NCBI RefSeq assembly: GCF_000427865.1
Contig: NZ_ATYV01000012.1
Coordinates: 27,841 to 91,840 of the forward strand
Length of the DNA: 64,000 nt
Reading direction: 5' to 3'
DNA from: Corynebacterium sputi DSM 45148
Lineage (GTDB): Bacteria > Actinomycetota > Actinomycetes > Mycobacteriales > Mycobacteriaceae
Both the position numbers and the translations under genes were made by a program. Below the pieces are notes generated by a model. The model ran no database searches. It was not told the DNA's origin and was given only the letters and a program-made list of their open reading frames with translations. Shown piece by piece: positions 51,243-61,118 of this stretch. Positions within the stretch are counted from its first letter, which is position 1; every line of letters begins with the position of its first letter.

Positions 51243-52661
51243 ATGCTGCCACCATTCGATCTCACTGATACCGACTGCCCGTTTGCTGCCGCTCTTGCTC
51301 CTGACGCTCCGCGCTTTTCAAGTGAGGACCCGGAGGATGACCTCTCGGCCGTCTCCATGGACCTCAATCGCACTGTCCTGTCTCAGGCCCGTCTGTGTCT
51401 CTGCGAGTATTCGGATGATGTCATCGACAAGGCCGAAGTCTTTGGTATGCGGATCGGCTGTACCCGCAGCAAGGCTGGACAGTTGATGGACATCGCGCTG
51501 ATGCAGGAGGCATTGCCGCGTCTAGCGTACGTACTGCGCGTTCGTGGGTTTATGCCCAGGGAGTTGCTACTTGTACTGGCGAATGCAATCCTGCCGTTTC
51601 TCGCTGCAGACGCCGACGACCCAGAACTTGATGTCACCTCGACCCTGAGCGAAATGGAGCCGCAGCTTCTCGCGGCACTACTGCCAAGTGTGGAGGGGCA
51701 GAAGATCTACGGACCTTATGCACTGTTGGCGCTGCTGCGCGAGGTGATCGAGCAGTTTGAAGAGATGCTGCGACCGCCGGACGAGAACGACGAGAAGGAA
51801 TTCACTGAGTCCCTAGTCATCACTGACGACGGATGTTCGAAGGGTTACGTCATGGGTGTCATGGACCGCGACAAAGCATGGGAAATTAAGTCTGCGGTTC
51901 GATCCGTCCAGGACCAGCAGAACTGCACTGAGGTCGATGCCCTTCTAATGCTTGTGCGCGGGCAGACCACCGCCGATGTGAGCTTGAATCTGTACTGCCA
52001 CCTCAATGGCGGTCGACTCTGGTCTGTGCAGACCGGATGGTTGAGTGGCACTGCTTCGCAGCACTGGCTCGGCCGGGTATCCAATATCCGGATCATCTCC
52101 GACAGCACCTCTGATGGCTATCGACCAACTGAAGCGCAGGTCGCTTTTGTTCGAGGCCGCGACGGCACCTGCATGTTCCCTGGATGTTCCATTGACGCCG
52201 AACGGTGCCAGATCGACCACATCGAGCCCTACAATTTCGAGAATCCTTCGGCCGGTGGACTGACTGACACTGAGAATCTTCAGGCGCTATGTCAGCGCCA
52301 CCACAATCTGAAGACCGACAAGCTCTTCGACGTCATCCGTTACTCCGACGGTCGAACCGTGTGGTCATCCCGCACCAGTGGAACCCAGGCCACCAGCACT
52401 CCGTCTGGGCCCGCTCATGGTCCTGGTCGGGTGAGCGTGTCCGCGCGACTGCGTCGCCGATCCAAGGTTGTCCGTGATTACAACGACGAACGAGTGAGCG
52501 CGAGGGACGCAGCCGAAGCGGCACGTCATGCGATGAACGATCCGCCACCCTGGGAGAACTGGCCCCGAAACGAACCGGAGTATTGGAAGCCCGATCCTCC
52601 GCAGTTGGCAATCGGGTACACCCCGCGAAAGGCACTACCTCCCGGTAAGGGGGCTGGGTGA
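51243..52661 (+). CDS. DUF222/HNH endonuclease-type protein (13E12 repeat family)
   Basis: 472 residues. N-terminal helical DUF222 region, then an HNH nuclease domain with GTCMFPGC, CQIDHIEPY and LCQRHHNLKTDK (about residues 310-365); zinc cysteines and the catalytic histidines are present. The C-terminal 100 residues are basic and disordered. Such genes are multi-copy in actinobacteria (REP13E12 in mycobacteria) and often lie at variable sites. The biological role is unknown. Strong AGGGGG site before ATG 51243. Confidence 0.85.
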   Translation: MLPPFDLTDTDCPFAAALAPDAPRFSSEDPEDDLSAVSMDLNRTVLSQARLCLCEYSDDVIDKAEVFGMRIGCTRSKAGQLMDIALMQEALPRLAYVLRVRGFMPRELLLVLANAILPFLAADADDPELDVTSTLSEMEPQLLAALLPSVEGQKIYGPYALLALLREVIEQFEEMLRPPDENDEKEFTESLVITDDGCSKGYVMGVMDRDKAWEIKSAVRSVQDQQNCTEVDALLMLVRGQTTADVSLNLYCHLNGGRLWSVQTGWLSGTASQHWLGRVSNIRIISDSTSDGYRPTEAQVAFVRGRDGTCMFPGCSIDAERCQIDHIEPYNFENPSAGGLTDTENLQALCQRHHNLKTDKLFDVIRYSDGRTVWSSRTSGTQATSTPSGPAHGPGRVSVSARLRRRSKVVRDYNDERVSARDAAEAARHAMNDPPPWENWPRNEPEYWKPDPPQLAIGYTPRKALPPGKGAG

Positions 52662-52669
52662 TCAGCCCC
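52650..52669 (+). terminator. Hairpin over the end of the HNH gene
   Basis: GGGGCTG (52650-52656) pairs with CAGCCCC (52663-52669); the stop codon is in the loop. No clear T-run, so a weak terminator at best. Confidence 0.35.
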
Positions 52670-52682
52670 GCCCCAGGGATCT

Positions 52683-52829
52683 TTACGCGATGGCCTTGTT
52701 GATTCGTGCCATCGCGACGATGATCCACGCCAAGGTCCAGCCGGTGGCAGCCATAGCGATCAGTGCAGCATTGCTTTCGCTGGAAATCAGGGCCATGACT
52801 GCTCCCAACATGATGATGGAGTAAGTCAA
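52683..52829 (-). CDS. Small two-helix membrane protein, hypothetical
   Basis: 48 residues from TTG 52829 (LTYSIIMLGAVMALI...NKAIA), almost all hydrophobic in two segments split by SSESN; GAGAG lies 6 bases before the TTG. No family recognised. It could be a real small membrane protein; the long open frame upstream of the TTG is not protein-like. Confidence 0.45.
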   Translation of the reverse strand: MTYSIIMLGAVMALISSESNAALIAMAATGWTLAWIIVAMARINKAIA

Positions 52830-52927
52830 GGTTGGCTCTCTGGGGGTTGAAGGGTGAGTTTGCGTCGGGAAGCGCGGGATTCCTGTGCAACATCTCGGCA
52901 TGCTCGTACCGTGGACGACGCAAGTGA

Positions 52928-52964
52928 ATTACCACGGATTACCGATAGTCGTTCTCAGATTACC
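52928..52964 (+). repeat. Three ATTACC direct repeats upstream of the beta-glucosidase gene
   Basis: ATTACC at 52928, 52938 and 52959, start-to-start spacing 10 and 21 bases (one and two DNA turns). They lie 50-90 bases before the GH3 start and may be an activator or repressor site. Confidence 0.4.
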
Positions 52965-53015
52965 GGGCACGTCGTCGGCAGTTTGAATATCGCGATGAAA
53001 GCGAGGAGCTGCGAC

Positions 53016-55262
53016 ATGAATGAGATGACAGGCGAAGTGCTAGGCAAGCTCACGCGCGAGGAAAAGGCGTCGCTGACAAGTGGCGTCAACTTCTGGACCA
53101 CCAAGTCCATTGAGCACGCCGGAATCCCGTCAATCATGATGACGGATGGACCGCATGGCCTCCGGAAGCAGACCGGTGGCTCCGACCACCTCGGGCTGGA
53201 AGCAAGTGAGCCGGCGACCTGTTTCCCTCCTGCAGCCGCACTCGGATCGACCTTCGACCCGGAATTGGCTAAGCGCGTCGGGGTGGCGATCGGGGTGGAG
53301 TCCGCGATCGAAGACGTTGCTGTCGTTCTCGGGCCCGGAATCAACATCAAACGCTCGCCTTTGTGTGGGCGGAACTTCGAGTACATGTCGGAGGATCCAG
53401 TCCTCTCCGGGCTGATGGCGGCTGGGCTTATCCGAGGCATCCAGTTGCAAGGGGTTGGTGCATCGCTAAAGCACTTTGCGGTGAATAACCAAGAGACCGA
53501 CCGGATGAGAGTTTCTGCGGACGTCGACGAGCGCACTCTGCGGGAGATCTATCTTCGTGGATTTGAACGCGCAGTGAAGGACGCGAAGCCGTGGACAGTG
53601 ATGTGCTCCTACAACCGCATCAACGGGGTGTATGCCTCAGAAGATCCCTGGTTGCTGACACAGGTGCTCCGGGATCAATGGGGATTCGAGGGTCTGGTGG
53701 TCTCTGATTGGGGAGCAGTCAGTGATCGAGTCGCAGGTGTGGCTGCTGGGATGGATCTGCAGATGCCCGGCGGCGGCCGCGATACTGATGGAGAAGTCGT
53801 CACGGCACTGAACAACGGCGAACTCGACGAAAGTGCGCTCGACGATTCTGCCGGCCGGATGATTGAACTTATTCGCAAGGCACAACAGCGTCCAAAGGCG
53901 CCGTGGGCGCTCGACGTGGACGCACACCATGCGTTGGCACGCGAGGCAGCGGCACATTCGATCGTGCTGCTGAAGAACGATGGCGATCTGCTGCCGCTGG
54001 TTCCGGATTCGTCGGTCGCACTTATCGGCGAGTTTGCGCGAACACCGCGCTATCAGGGCGGAGGCTCCTCACACATCAACCCAACGAAGATAGATTCCGC
54101 GCTGGATGCGTTGTCGGAGGAGTTGGGTGACCGCATGGCTTTCGCTCCTGGATTCCCCTTTACGGGAACTGAGGGAACCGAGAAGATGCGCACGGAGGCG
54201 GCTGATCTGGCCGCCTCGCGTGATGTGGCTGTGGTGTTCCTCGGTCTTACTGAGGAAGAGGAGTCCGAAGGCTTCGACAGGGATCACCTCAGCCTGCCTG
54301 CGGTCCAACTAGAGCTTCTCGCCGCAGTGATTAACGCAAACCCGAATACCGTCGTCGTTTTGTCCAATGGTTCGGTCGTGGCGTTGCCGTTCGCGGATGA
54401 GGTCCCGGCAATTCTGGAGGGATGGCTGTTGGGGCAAGCGGGAGGATCGGCTACTGCGGACATCCTGCTCGGCAGGTCTAGCCCGTCAGGTCGTCTCGCA
54501 GAAACAATCCCGCATCGGTTGGAAGATACGCCGGCATTCGGGTTCTTCCTCGGCGAGTTTGGACATGTGCGTTATGGAGAAGAGATCTTCGTTGGATATC
54601 GCTGGTACGACCATCGGAAATTAGACGTTGTGTACCCGTTTGGCCATGGGATGACGTACACCAGCTTCGAGTACGGAGATGCCAAGGCTGAGGTGAGGTC
54701 CGGGGGAGACATCGACGTAACGGTGCCAGTAACCAACACCGGAGAGCGCAGTCGGCGAGAGGTCATCCAGGTGTACGTAGGGCTGGAAGGCTCGGTGGTT
54801 GAACGAGCGCCGCGTGAGCTCAAGGCATTTTCCTCGGTCGACATTCGCGCTGGCGGGACCCGAGACGTCACACTGACGGTGCGCCGTGAGGATCTGGCGT
54901 ACTGGGACGTCAGAGTAGGAAAGTTCATCGTCGAGGGTGGGGAATACCGACTCGAGATCGGAGCCTCTAGCCGCGATATCCGCATCGAGGCCTCGGTAGC
55001 TGTCGACGGTGATGAAGTGCGGATTCCGCTTAGTGTGGAATCGTCAATCGCTGAAGTTGTGGCTGATCCCGTGGCTGGGCCGAAGCTAGGCGAGTTGATG
55101 GGAGGATTCGGGGCGTCTGGACAAGACGACGATAACGGCGACGAAATGATGGACCTGCTCGGGTCAATGCCACTTGAGCGCATCACGTCGTTCCCAGGAA
55201 CCGGTGTGGAGCTCAAGGACATCCAGAAGCTCATCGAGGAGAGCAACGCGGCCCAAAAATAA
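53016..55262 (+). CDS. Glycoside hydrolase family 3 beta-glucosidase
   Basis: 748 residues, no signal peptide, so probably cytoplasmic. Family 3 N-terminal barrel with KHFAVNNQETDR and the nucleophile Asp231 in LVVSDWGAV; C-terminal alpha/beta domain; then a fibronectin III-like domain (VPVTNTGERSRREVIQVYV). It should release glucose or a similar sugar from beta-glucosides. ATG 53016 has GAGGAG 7 bases upstream; the frame is open 54 codons further up but without homology. No transporter or regulator adjoins it. Confidence 0.9.
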   Translation: MNEMTGEVLGKLTREEKASLTSGVNFWTTKSIEHAGIPSIMMTDGPHGLRKQTGGSDHLGLEASEPATCFPPAAALGSTFDPELAKRVGVAIGVESAIEDVAVVLGPGINIKRSPLCGRNFEYMSEDPVLSGLMAAGLIRGIQLQGVGASLKHFAVNNQETDRMRVSADVDERTLREIYLRGFERAVKDAKPWTVMCSYNRINGVYASEDPWLLTQVLRDQWGFEGLVVSDWGAVSDRVAGVAAGMDLQMPGGGRDTDGEVVTALNNGELDESALDDSAGRMIELIRKAQQRPKAPWALDVDAHHALAREAAAHSIVLLKNDGDLLPLVPDSSVALIGEFARTPRYQGGGSSHINPTKIDSALDALSEELGDRMAFAPGFPFTGTEGTEKMRTEAADLAASRDVAVVFLGLTEEEESEGFDRDHLSLPAVQLELLAAVINANPNTVVVLSNGSVVALPFADEVPAILEGWLLGQAGGSATADILLGRSSPSGRLAETIPHRLEDTPAFGFFLGEFGHVRYGEEIFVGYRWYDHRKLDVVYPFGHGMTYTSFEYGDAKAEVRSGGDIDVTVPVTNTGERSRREVIQVYVGLEGSVVERAPRELKAFSSVDIRAGGTRDVTLTVRREDLAYWDVRVGKFIVEGGEYRLEIGASSRDIRIEASVAVDGDEVRIPLSVESSIAEVVADPVAGPKLGELMGGFGASGQDDDNGDEMMDLLGSMPLERITSFPGTGVELKDIQKLIEESNAAQK

Positions 55263-55325
55263 CGGCGAAAGAGCAAGCCCCCTGTCGAGCCTGTATGAGG
55301 TGTTGCCTCAGTGAAAATAAAGGCT

Positions 55326-55353
55326 TTGCCCAGGTAACTTTGTGGACTATTCT
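55326..55353 (+). promoter_or_regulatory. Promoter of the TM2 gene
   Basis: TTGCCC (55326-55331), 16 bases, TATTCT (55348-55353); about 55 bases of leader follow to the GTG at 55416. Confidence 0.5.
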
Positions 55354-55415
55354 CGAACGGATCCCCGGGCGCCGACGGCGAAGACGGGTTTGATGGCATC
55401 ATCCAGGAGGCTCCA

Positions 55416-55868
55416 GTGTCCAATCCGTATTCCCAGCAGGGAAACTATGATCCGCAGTACGGAAACCCTGCGGGGTATCAGCAGGGACATGGTGCCTCCG
55501 GATACCAGCAGCCTTATCAACCGCAGGGCTACCCGCAGCAGGGGTATCAGCAGCCTTACCAGGCACAGGGTTACCCGCAGCAGTACCAGGTCGCGCCGGG
55601 CTACGGAGCCGCTCCTAAGTCGAAGATTGCCGCTGCGCTCCTCGCGTTCTTCCTGGGCACGTTTGGTGTCCACAACTTTTACCTTGGCTACACCAAGAAG
55701 GCGTGCTGGCAGTTGGGCCTGACGATCTTCGGTTATATCACCGCGATCATCCTGATTGGTGCATTGTTCATCGTCGCAGTCGGGATCTGGGCGTTTATCG
55801 AGTTCATCATGATCCTGGTCGGTGGAGGCGATTACGACCGTGACGCGCAGGGCATTCCTCTGAACTGA
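55416..55868 (+). CDS. TM2 domain membrane protein with a Q/Y/P-rich repeat region
   Basis: 150 residues. The first about 65 are glutamine-, tyrosine- and proline-rich, low complexity; then a TM2 domain with two membrane helices (KSKIAAALLAFFLGTFGVHNFYLG and a second about residues 105-130). TM2 proteins have no settled function in bacteria. GGAGG is 6-7 bases before GTG 55416. Confidence 0.85.
   Translation: MSNPYSQQGNYDPQYGNPAGYQQGHGASGYQQPYQPQGYPQQGYQQPYQAQGYPQQYQVAPGYGAAPKSKIAAALLAFFLGTFGVHNFYLGYTKKACWQLGLTIFGYITAIILIGALFIVAVGIWAFIEFIMILVGGGDYDRDAQGIPLN
55500..55583 (+). repeat. Tandem 42-bp repeat inside the TM2 gene
   Basis: Two adjacent copies (55500-55541 and 55542-55583) encode GYQQPYQPQGYPQQ and GYQQPYQAQGYPQQ. 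Copy number may vary among strains. Confidence 0.8.
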
Positions 55869-55871
55869 CCG

Positions 55872-58083
<2,212 letters not shown>

Positions 58084-58094
58084 GCAGGGGCCTT

Positions 58095-59210
58095 TCAGAA
58101 GCGGTGGGGGTTGACGGCGGCGGCGGTGTCGCTAGGAAGGGGAACGCCTGAGACCAGATCAGCGCCGATTGCGGCACCGAGCGGGGTCAGCAGGATGCCG
58201 TGGCGGAAATATCCGGTGGAGACGGTGAGCCCGTCGGCCAGGCGGCCGATCACAGGGACGTCGTCAGGTGAGCCGGGCCGGGCCCGGGTCGTCATTTCGT
58301 AGATCTCGCATTCGAGGACGGCGGGAATGAGGTGAGAGGCGTCGTGAAGCAGTTGGTGGACCCCGGCAGCGGACACCCCAGTCATGGCGTCTTCGCGGGA
58401 GGTGGCGCCGAGCACCACGGTGCCGTCGCCTCGGGGAACCAGGTACACCGGCCGGCCCTGGACGAGCCCGCGGACGGTGTGGGTGACAAGCGGTTGCAGG
58501 CCCTCTGGGACATTCAGGCGCAGCACCTCGCCATGGACTGGTCGCAGTCTCAAATCCACGTCTACGAGGTCCCCAGCCTCGGCGCCAGCGGCCACTAGGA
58601 CCTCATCGGCGAAGACTTCGCTGCCATCCGAGCACCGAACGCCGACGACCTTGTCATCTGACCAGATCAGCGATTCCACCCGGCGCGGCTGCAGTCGGGA
58701 GCCGAGGATGCTCTGGAGGGCCTGCGCGAGGCGCCGGGGATTGACTTGGTGGTCGCCGGGAATGTGTACCGCTCCCACGCACCCGGGCCCGAGTGACGGC
58801 TCCATGCGGCGTGCGGCGCTGGAGGTAATTGACTCCACTTCCATGCCGAGTCGGTGCTGCAGTCCAGTCAGATCGTTCAGCGCGGAGCGGTCCGCGGCGG
58901 TGCCAGCGCACACGAGGGTCTGATTGGTCAGGTACCCGACGTTCTCACCAGAGTCAGACTCCACGGTCTTGACGAAGGAGGGGTACATCTCGGCCGATCG
59001 CACCATTAGCGGATAGAGAGTCGGTTGGTCCCAGACCACCTCGGCAACTGGGGCTAGCATGCCCGCCGCAGCGTAGGTGGCCCCAGATACCGGCGACTCA
59101 TCTAAAACAGTGACGTCCCAGCCCCGACGCAGTAGTTCGTGGGCCGTCGCAAGCCCGATAATTCCGGCTCCGACGACGATTACCCGTTTGTTTTTCGGAT
59201 CGTCCAACAC
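58095..59210 (-). CDS. thiO: Glycine oxidase ThiO
   Basis: 371 residues, FAD-dependent D-amino-acid oxidase-type fold: dinucleotide loop VVGAGIIGLATAHEL at the N-terminus, AAGMLAP, and a C-terminal TGYFRHGILLTP. It supplies dehydroglycine for the thiazole ring. GTG 59210 is chosen because GGAGGGAGG lies 6 bases before it; the longer frame would run through the TPP aptamer. First gene of thiO-thiS-thiG-thiF. Confidence 0.9.
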   Translation of the reverse strand: MLDDPKNKRVIVVGAGIIGLATAHELLRRGWDVTVLDESPVSGATYAAAGMLAPVAEVVWDQPTLYPLMVRSAEMYPSFVKTVESDSGENVGYLTNQTLVCAGTAADRSALNDLTGLQHRLGMEVESITSSAARRMEPSLGPGCVGAVHIPGDHQVNPRRLAQALQSILGSRLQPRRVESLIWSDDKVVGVRCSDGSEVFADEVLVAAGAEAGDLVDVDLRLRPVHGEVLRLNVPEGLQPLVTHTVRGLVQGRPVYLVPRGDGTVVLGATSREDAMTGVSAAGVHQLLHDASHLIPAVLECEIYEMTTRARPGSPDDVPVIGRLADGLTVSTGYFRHGILLTPLGAAIGADLVSGVPLPSDTAAAVNPHRF

Positions 59211-59212
59211 AA

Positions 59213-59301
59213 TCTTCCTCCCTCCGGCGGTACGAACCGCATCAGGTGTGGCGGTCGGCACTGAAGCCCTCTCAGCCCCTCAGGGCTCCCGCGGAAATTT
59301 C
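59213..59301 (-). ncRNA. TPP riboswitch of the thiOSGF operon
   Basis: On the minus strand the THI-box blocks appear in order: GGGAGCCC, GGGGCTGAGAGGGC (CTGAGA core), GACCGCC, CACCTGATGCGG, loop, CCGCCGGAGGGA. The last block runs into GGAGGGAGG (59225-59217), the ribosome binding site of thiO. Binding of TPP would therefore hide that site directly. The transcript probably begins just before the aptamer. Confidence 0.92.
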
Positions 59302-59307
59302 TATCCC

Positions 59308-59314
59308 TACTATA
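59308..59314. promoter_or_regulatory. Overlapping divergent -10 elements of thiE and thiO
   Basis: Plus strand TACTAT (59308-59313) ends 7 bases before thiE ATG 59321. Minus strand TATAGT (59314-59309) lies just upstream of the aptamer. The two share five base pairs, so polymerase can serve only one at a time. Confidence 0.6.
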
Positions 59315-59320
59315 GGCCGC

Positions 59321-59995
59321 ATGCGCCAGCCCCGTTCATTCCACCCGCCTGAGCCCTCGCTCGGAAGTTCCCGTCGAGATGCCCTGGCGGAGGCACGGCT
59401 TTACCTGTGCACGCCCTCTCGACCTGATCTGCGGGAGTTCCTTCACGCCGCATATGAGGGAGGCGTGGACATCATCCAGTTGCGGGACAAGGGTATTGAC
59501 GCCAGGAAAGAAATCGAGGCGGTGGAAGTTCTCGCCGAAGTGGCTGCTGAGCACGGCAAGTTGTTCTCGGTTAATGACCGCGCCGATGTCGCCGCTCTGG
59601 TCGATGCGGATATATTCCACGTCGGCCAAGGTGATCTGACTTCCGCTCAGGCTCGAGCACTGCTCGGCGATGACGTGATCATCGGCCGCTCGAATAATTC
59701 CACGGAGATGTTCAAAGATTCGCTTAACGACGTCCACCTCGATTACGCCGTCATCGGCCCCGTCTGGGAAACCCCGACTAAACCCGGCCGGAAAGCAGTC
59801 GGCACAGAGACGATCCGACAGGCAGCGGAACTGACTGCCATCTCGGACAATCCGTGGTTTGCAATCGGGGGCATCGATGAGGAGAGGATGCCTGAAGTGC
59901 TACGGGCTGGCGCCCAGCGAGTAGTTGTCGTGAGGGCGATTACCGAGGCGCGCGACCCGGAAGAAGCAGCCCGGCTGCTGCGATCCATGCTGTGA
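59321..59995 (+). CDS. thiE: Thiamine phosphate synthase ThiE
   Basis: 224 residues, TIM barrel. IIQLRDKG, SVNDRADVA, IGRSNNS (G-x-S-x-H loop with Asn for His), DYAVIGPVWETPTKPG and WFAIGGI identify it. It joins the pyrimidine and thiazole phosphates. It starts at ATG 59321 with a -10 only 7 bases upstream, so the message is leaderless and escapes the riboswitch on the other strand. Its 3' end overlaps the convergent DUF1275 gene by 56 bases. Confidence 0.92.
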   Translation: MRQPRSFHPPEPSLGSSRRDALAEARLYLCTPSRPDLREFLHAAYEGGVDIIQLRDKGIDARKEIEAVEVLAEVAAEHGKLFSVNDRADVAALVDADIFHVGQGDLTSAQARALLGDDVIIGRSNNSTEMFKDSLNDVHLDYAVIGPVWETPTKPGRKAVGTETIRQAAELTAISDNPWFAIGGIDEERMPEVLRAGAQRVVVVRAITEARDPEEAARLLRSML

Positions 59996-60554
59996 CTATC
60001 CATACCGAGTGCAGTTCAAGCCAGCGGTAACACAGAGCGCCGGCGAGTGCGCCGCACAGCAGCGAAAGCCACTGGACCAACGGGACGATCCAGCGACGGC
60101 GATTTCCGCCGAGAACAGCGTCCGCTAGGCATTGCGCTGTCTTCACCAAGGTGCCGGTGACATAGGTCAGCGGAACGGAGACAGTGCCATTGCGCAGGAA
60201 CATATTGTTCATTGCTCCGACGGTGAAAGACAGGCACATCATCGCGCCGGCACCGACTCCGAATGCGACGAAGATCGATGCGGCCAAGGCCGTCAGGCAC
60301 AGGAACAAGTAGAGGGCACGCTGATCCCATGTGCGCCTAACGAGCGCTCCGATGAATACACCGACGACGAACAATGCGATGATGCCGATCGTCTTCAAGG
60401 CAGGGGCCCAGTGCCCTTGAGTCGCATCCGCCGCTAGGTGGGTGGTGTTGCCGGACATGAAGGACAGGAACACCCCACCGAGGTACAGGAACCCGACGGC
60501 ATCAATAAAACCGGCAGCAGAGCCCAGGTACCAGCCCAGTAGACGCTCTCTCAT
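59940..60554 (-). CDS. DUF1275 (YoaK-like) membrane protein
   Basis: 204 residues, about six membrane segments. The N-terminal AAGFIDAVGFLYLGGVFLSFMSGN and later GAMNNMFLRNGTVSVPLTYVTGTLVKTAQ are the DUF1275 signatures. Function unknown. It is coupled to the GNAT gene by a 4-base overlap and overlaps thiE tail to tail. Confidence 0.87.
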   Translation of the reverse strand: MRERLLGWYLGSAAGFIDAVGFLYLGGVFLSFMSGNTTHLAADATQGHWAPALKTIGIIALFVVGVFIGALVRRTWDQRALYLFLCLTALAASIFVAFGVGAGAMMCLSFTVGAMNNMFLRNGTVSVPLTYVTGTLVKTAQCLADAVLGGNRRRWIVPLVQWLSLLCGALAGALCYRWLELHSVWIVTAWIAAAGLLLPGRAPR

Positions 60555-61051
60555 CCGCCAAATGCCCGATCGTAGGAGATGGTGTGTGGGGAGAGGGGGA
60601 CGTCGTTAAGCGGGAGGGTTTGGAAGAAAGCCGCGAAATCATCGGGCAGTCCCTCCATCGTGATACCGGGAATGTGGGCGAAGCCGAAACGCCCGTAATA
60701 CGCAGGCTCTCCCAACAGCACCGCAACATCAGCGCCGCCAGTGCGAAGTCGGTCGATGACCGCCTCCATCAATTGCTTCCCGACGCCCTGCTCACGTTCC
60801 TCCGCCGCCACCGCCAAAGGAGCAATCCCGAACCACCCGTCTACCGACACCGGTGATGCGGACACGTGCCCGATGATCTGGTCGTCTCGAACAGCAACGA
60901 GAGAGACCGACAGATTGCCGTTTTCACGCAGTCGGTCAACGATGAGGTGCTCAGTTCCATCGGAATGCTCGGTATCGGCGAAAGCCGTCTGTATTAGTGA
61001 GCGGATGGAAGGACCGTCGGTTGCGGTTTCCGGTCGAATCGTCAGAGCCAT
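60551..61051 (-). CDS. GNAT-family N-acetyltransferase
   Basis: 166 residues with acetyl-CoA loop ERE-QGVGKQLM (Q/RxxGxG/A type) and a YhbS-like C-terminal part (GEPAYYGRFGF). Likely acetylates a small molecule or protein N-terminus; the substrate is unknown. First gene of a two-gene unit with DUF1275. Confidence 0.87.
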   Translation of the reverse strand: MALTIRPETATDGPSIRSLIQTAFADTEHSDGTEHLIVDRLRENGNLSVSLVAVRDDQIIGHVSASPVSVDGWFGIAPLAVAAEEREQGVGKQLMEAVIDRLRTGGADVAVLLGEPAYYGRFGFAHIPGITMEGLPDDFAAFFQTLPLNDVPLSPHTISYDRAFGG

Positions 61052-61118
61052 GAGTGCATTGTGCCTTACAGGGAGCTGAATTTAGTCCTGTCACCCGGCC
61101 AATCTAGTGTTTAACACC

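Noticed and set aside
51133..51486. A 117-codon frame starting in the promoter of the HNH gene
   Set aside because: It begins on the -10 element, overlaps the true gene in another frame and lacks a ribosome binding site.
60597..60617. A near match to the 12-mer (ACGTCGTTAAGC) in the GNAT gene
   Set aside because: One base longer, inside coding sequence and not at a terminator.
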